Source: an uncultured Erysipelotrichaceae bacterium | GTDB lineage: Bacteria; Bacillota_I; Bacilli_A; RFN20; CAG-826 | Direction of reading: 5' to 3' | Assembly (NCBI GenBank): GCA_902800025.1 | Contig: CADCDA010000006.1 | Coordinates: 1-64,000 of the forward strand | DNA length: 64,000 nt | In this document: positions 61,018-64,000 of the stretch, piece after piece | Position numbering within the stretch: the first letter of the stretch is position 1 | How the letters are laid out: each line of letters begins with the position of its first letter | Notes under the pieces: model-generated | What the model saw: only the letters and a program-made list of their open reading frames with translations | Databases searched by the model: none | What the model was told of the DNA's origin: nothing | Translations under genes and position numbers: made by a program

Positions 61018-62126
61018 TTTTAGGTATTGATGTTTCTACCTACTTAGAGCAACAAAGAATTGCTCATTCAAAATATTATAAAGACGGAAAAGAAGTCGAT
61101 CCTTTCGCTTTATTTAAGCAAAATGGTGTTTCAATAATCCGTACAAGAATCTGGAATAACCCATATAGTGAAAATGGTGAACCTTATTTAGCAGGCACCT
61201 GTGATTTAAAAAACTTTATTGAGTTAGCAGAAATGCTTAAAAAATATGGTTTCCATCATCTAGTGGATTTCCATTATTCAGACTTCTGGGCCGATCCTGC
61301 AAAACAGTTCCTTCCAAAAGCGTGGGAATCATTATCTTATGAAGAAATTGTTAAGGCGGTTTATGATTTCACTAAAGAGAGTTTATTAGAAATCAAAAAG
61401 CACGACATTCCAGTAGATATGATTCAAGTTGGAAACGAAATCACTAACGGAATGCTTTGGCCATATGGTCACCTTGAAGAAGGAAAAGAAAGACAAGCTT
61501 CTTTTGATCGCTACGCAAGCTTTTTAAAGGCTGGTATCAAAGCGTGTCATGAAGTTTTGCCTAATGCAAAAATAGTTTTACATTTAGAAAGAAGCTACGA
61601 TCAAGATGCATATCGTGAAATTATTTCTAATTTATTAGAAAGAAAAGTTGAAATCGATATTGTTGGTTCATCATATTATCCATTCTGGCATCACGATTTT
61701 AAAGAATACTTCGCTAACATGGATATGGTGCAAAAAGAATTCCATCTTCCAGTGATGAACGCCGAACTCGGTTTCCCGTTTACTGTTCTTGATTATAAAA
61801 AAGATGAAGACGGAAAAGCCAAACACTTAGTGATTAACGCCGATAATATTGAAGACTTCTTAAAAATGATGCCTTATTATCCAGACAAAGAAGGACAAAG
61901 AAAGTTTGTTAGAGAATTTATTAGACTCGCTAAAGAGCACGGTTTAATCGCTGTTAACTATTGGGAACCATTATGGATTCCTGGTGAAGGAATTTGTTGG
62001 GCGAGTGATGAAGGACAAAAATATCAACACAGCAACTCTAAAGATACACGTAACGAATGGGCTAACCAGTGCTTATTCGATTATGAAGGAAACGCTTTAC
62101 CAGCGTTAGACGAATACAAAATCTAA
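61014..62126 (+). CDS. ganB: Intracellular GH53 endo-beta-1,4-galactanase
   Basis: 370 residues, no signal peptide. GIDVSTYLEQQRI, GVSIIRTRIWNNPY, VDFHYSDFWADPAKQFLPKA, DMIQVGNEITNGMLWPYG (acid/base Glu in NEIT), VGSSYYPFWHHDFKEY and MNAELGFPF (nucleophile Glu) are GH53. The cytoplasmic location suggests it acts on imported galacto-oligosaccharides. The start overlaps the zinc-ribbon stop by 4 bases. Confidence 0.92.
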   Translation: MILGIDVSTYLEQQRIAHSKYYKDGKEVDPFALFKQNGVSIIRTRIWNNPYSENGEPYLAGTCDLKNFIELAEMLKKYGFHHLVDFHYSDFWADPAKQFLPKAWESLSYEEIVKAVYDFTKESLLEIKKHDIPVDMIQVGNEITNGMLWPYGHLEEGKERQASFDRYASFLKAGIKACHEVLPNAKIVLHLERSYDQDAYREIISNLLERKVEIDIVGSSYYPFWHHDFKEYFANMDMVQKEFHLPVMNAELGFPFTVLDYKKDEDGKAKHLVINADNIEDFLKMMPYYPDKEGQRKFVREFIRLAKEHGLIAVNYWEPLWIPGEGICWASDEGQKYQHSNSKDTRNEWANQCLFDYEGNALPALDEYKI

Positions 62127-62127
62127 T

Positions 62128-62622
62128 ATGAAAAAATTAGAAAAGAACTACTTAACTATTTTATTAGCGGTATTTATCGCGATTTTAGTTGCGGCAGTCT
62201 TTTCTCTTATCTACGCTTTGGTGGATATCGCTATTAAAGGTACCATCTTAGATAACATTTTAGAACTTATTTATATGTGCGTTCATATCGTCGCTACTGT
62301 TTTAGCAATTTCATTCGCCTTGAAGGCTATTAAAAGCCCTAAAGGTTCACATATCATGAAAACACTCATGGTGAATGAAGATGGAACAGATATAAACAAG
62401 TTTTCTCGAGTGGTGACTATTATCTTATCGACTCTTGGTTTAGCAGGTGGAATATATTTCTTACTCGTAATATGTGGAGTACCTCTTCCATATTTCCATT
62501 TCCCAATTACCTTGATACTCGATTTGATTAATACCCCATTATCGATATTTATCGTTGGATTATTCTTTATTTTTTATCCATATATTTATTTCAATTGTTA
62601 TCACAAGGAGGAACAAGAATGA
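62128..62622 (+). CDS. Membrane protein of the galactan locus, 164 aa
   Basis: ATG 62128 is one base behind the TAA of ganB. Four helices (LTILLAVFIAILVAAVFSLI, IYMCVHIVATVLAISFALK, IILSTLGLAGGIYFLLVICG, LSIFIVGLFFIFYPYIYF). No family recognised. The stop overlaps the following start region. Confidence 0.65.
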   Translation: MKKLEKNYLTILLAVFIAILVAAVFSLIYALVDIAIKGTILDNILELIYMCVHIVATVLAISFALKAIKSPKGSHIMKTLMVNEDGTDINKFSRVVTIILSTLGLAGGIYFLLVICGVPLPYFHFPITLILDLINTPLSIFIVGLFFIFYPYIYFNCYHKEEQE

Positions 62623-64000
62623 AAAAGTTTGGAAAATTGTTATTTTCATCGCTACTAATGTTAGGTTTATTATCTTGTGGCGGTAATCAAGGAGGAACAA
62701 CACCTCCTGAACCAGATCCAGAGATTCCTGAAATCGTCAGAACCTACGAGAAGATTGAAAGTGCTACACTTTACACCAAGAAAGTTGAAAACATGTCAAA
62801 CGACTTCATTATGGGCATGGACGCATCTAGTGTTATTTCGTTAGAAAATAGCGGTGTGAAGTTCTACGACTTTAATGGAAAAGAAGAAGATGTATTTAAA
62901 GTCTTATCTGATAACGGTGTCAACTATATCCGTGTTCGTATTTGGAATGATCCATTTGATAAGAATGGTCACGGATACGGCGGAGGAAACTGTGATATTA
63001 ATACTGCGATTGCAATTGGTAAAAGAGCGACCGCCAATAAAATGAAGCTCTTAGTTAATTTCCATTATTCTGATTTCTGGGCTGATCCAGCTAAACAAAT
63101 GGTTCCAAAAGCTTGGAAAGAAATGGAAATCATGGATAAATGCGAAGCTTTATATGAATACACTAAAGAATCATTACAAAAATTAAGACATGAAGGCATT
63201 GCTGTTGGCATGGTTCAAGTCGGTAATGAAACTAGTGGTGGAAAGATGGCTGGAGAAACTCGTTTTTCTTACTTTGCAGCTTTATTTAATGAAGGCGCTA
63301 AAGCGGTTAGAGAAATTTATCCAGACGCTTTAGTGGCATGTCACTTTGCTAACCCAGAAAAAACAAATAACTACTATGACTGGGCCGCGAAGATGAATCA
63401 ATATAATGTTGATTATGATGTCTTTGGTAGTTCTTACTATCCATATTGGCACGGAACACTAGAAAACTTAGGTACTGTCTTATCAACAATTGCGACAACC
63501 TATAATAAGAAAACAATGGTGTTAGAAACATCATATGCATTTACCACTGAAGATACCGATTACTTTGGAAACACAATCGGAACAGGTGGAGGAATTGCTA
63601 AACCTTATCCATTTTCTATTGCTGGACAAGCAAACTGCATTAGAGATATCGTCGATACAGTTGTTAATCACTGCACAAATGGTATCGGTGTTTGCTATTG
63701 GGAAGGCACATGGATTTCTGTTGGTGGTGCTAATTATGACGAAAACCTCGCTAAATGGGAACAATATGGTTCTGGCTGGGCTAGTAGTTATGCGGCCGAA
63801 TATGATCCAAACGATGCTGGTAAATGGTATGGTGGAACTGCAGTTGATAACCAAGCATTTTTTGATAAAACTGGACATCCACTTGAATCACTTAAAGTAT
63901 TAAATAACGTTAGATTTGGTAACGACGCTCCTAAATATGTTGACGGTGTTCAAAATGCTGAAGTGAGTTATTACACTTACGAAGACTTCACTTTACCAGA
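62619..64000 (+). CDS. Secreted GH53 endo-beta-1,4-galactanase lipoprotein (3' end outside window)
   Basis: 461 residues seen; the frame is open to the last base. ATG 62619 has AAGGAGG upstream and overlaps the preceding stop by 4 bases. Lipobox LSC (Cys about 20), Pro/Glu linker, then GH53 domain: MDASSVISLENSGVKFYD, GVNYIRVRIWNDPFDKNG, VNFHYSDFWADPAKQMVPKA, GMVQVGNETSGGKM (acid/base Glu), SSYYPYWHGTLENLG, MVLETSYAF (nucleophile Glu). After about residue 420 a beta-rich module begins (GNDAPKYVDGVQNAEVSYYT). Extracellular partner of the intracellular enzyme. Confidence 0.92.
   Translation, partial: MKKFGKLLFSSLLMLGLLSCGGNQGGTTPPEPDPEIPEIVRTYEKIESATLYTKKVENMSNDFIMGMDASSVISLENSGVKFYDFNGKEEDVFKVLSDNGVNYIRVRIWNDPFDKNGHGYGGGNCDINTAIAIGKRATANKMKLLVNFHYSDFWADPAKQMVPKAWKEMEIMDKCEALYEYTKESLQKLRHEGIAVGMVQVGNETSGGKMAGETRFSYFAALFNEGAKAVREIYPDALVACHFANPEKTNNYYDWAAKMNQYNVDYDVFGSSYYPYWHGTLENLGTVLSTIATTYNKKTMVLETSYAFTTEDTDYFGNTIGTGGGIAKPYPFSIAGQANCIRDIVDTVVNHCTNGIGVCYWEGTWISVGGANYDENLAKWEQYGSGWASSYAAEYDPNDAGKWYGGTAVDNQAFFDKTGHPLESLKVLNNVRFGNDAPKYVDGVQNAEVSYYTYEDFTLP

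Overview
The window is low-GC DNA (by eye about 35-38 % G+C) with purine-rich Shine-Dalgarno sites (GGAGG/GGAGA), TAA/TAG/TGA all used as stops (for example TGA at 10623-10625, 17827-17829 and 21360-21362), many double-glycine and lipobox signal peptides, no outer-membrane genes, and lipoproteins rich in carbohydrate hydrolases. This fits an uncultured Bacillota, probably a Bacilli-class gut commensal of the Erysipelotrichales/RF39/Acholeplasma-like kind that keeps the standard code. The assignment is inferred from gene content only.

Region 1 (1-9.8 kb) is an accessory stretch: the end of a DUF6273-type surface protein, two genes with apparent frameshifts, small orphan ORFs, two large exported proteins, a DUF4256 protein, a possible tRNA 3'-end remnant, and complete and half copies of a palindromic repeat. 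The two complete repeat copies have the layout promoter-like box, long imperfect hairpin, Rho-independent terminator.

Region 2 (9.8-26.7 kb) is the most unusual part. It carries 15 precursor genes with nearly identical Nif11-type leaders ending in a double glycine. Fourteen carry a C-terminal core with two CxxC knuckles that looks like a zinc ribbon. Thirteen copies of one promoter motif (TGTGRCA direct repeat at 11-bp spacing, then an extended -10) precede the precursor units, two exported-protein genes and a short terminated transcript. Interleaved are a Phd/YefM-ParE toxin module whose toxin is fused to a GNAT acetyltransferase, a lipoprotein peptidase-C26 homologue, a HipA-like kinase, and a phosphorelay operon (hybrid kinase, solute-binding lipoprotein, REC-GGDEF*-EAL protein, HPt).

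Region 3 (26.7-35.9 kb) is an eight-gene operon: a small HlyD-like membrane protein, a C39-peptidase ABC exporter and a second NHLM-type ABC exporter, then two STAS proteins (one fused to an APH-like kinase), a membrane protein joining a SpoIIE/PP2C phosphatase to an RsbW-like ATPase, and a membrane GGDEF cyclase. The likely logic is that C39 cuts the leaders behind GG and exports the Cys-rich cores, while the partner-switch proteins may govern expression through the shared promoter motif. No RiPP-modifying enzyme is visible in the window.

Region 4 (36-48.5 kb) is ordinary: small membrane proteins, a DUF2188-tailed protein, an amylase lipoprotein, flotillin, an HD-GYP phosphodiesterase, a YhhN protein, a PfkB kinase, an ArsB/NhaD-type transporter and a mutarotase-like protein. 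Region 5 (48.5-64 kb) is a starch/galactan utilisation locus: secreted type I pullulanase, solute-binding protein with an extra C-terminal domain, two MalF/MalG-like permeases, a MsmX-like ATPase, a deacetylase/GH57-like barrel protein, and an intracellular plus a secreted GH53 galactanase, the last running off the window end.
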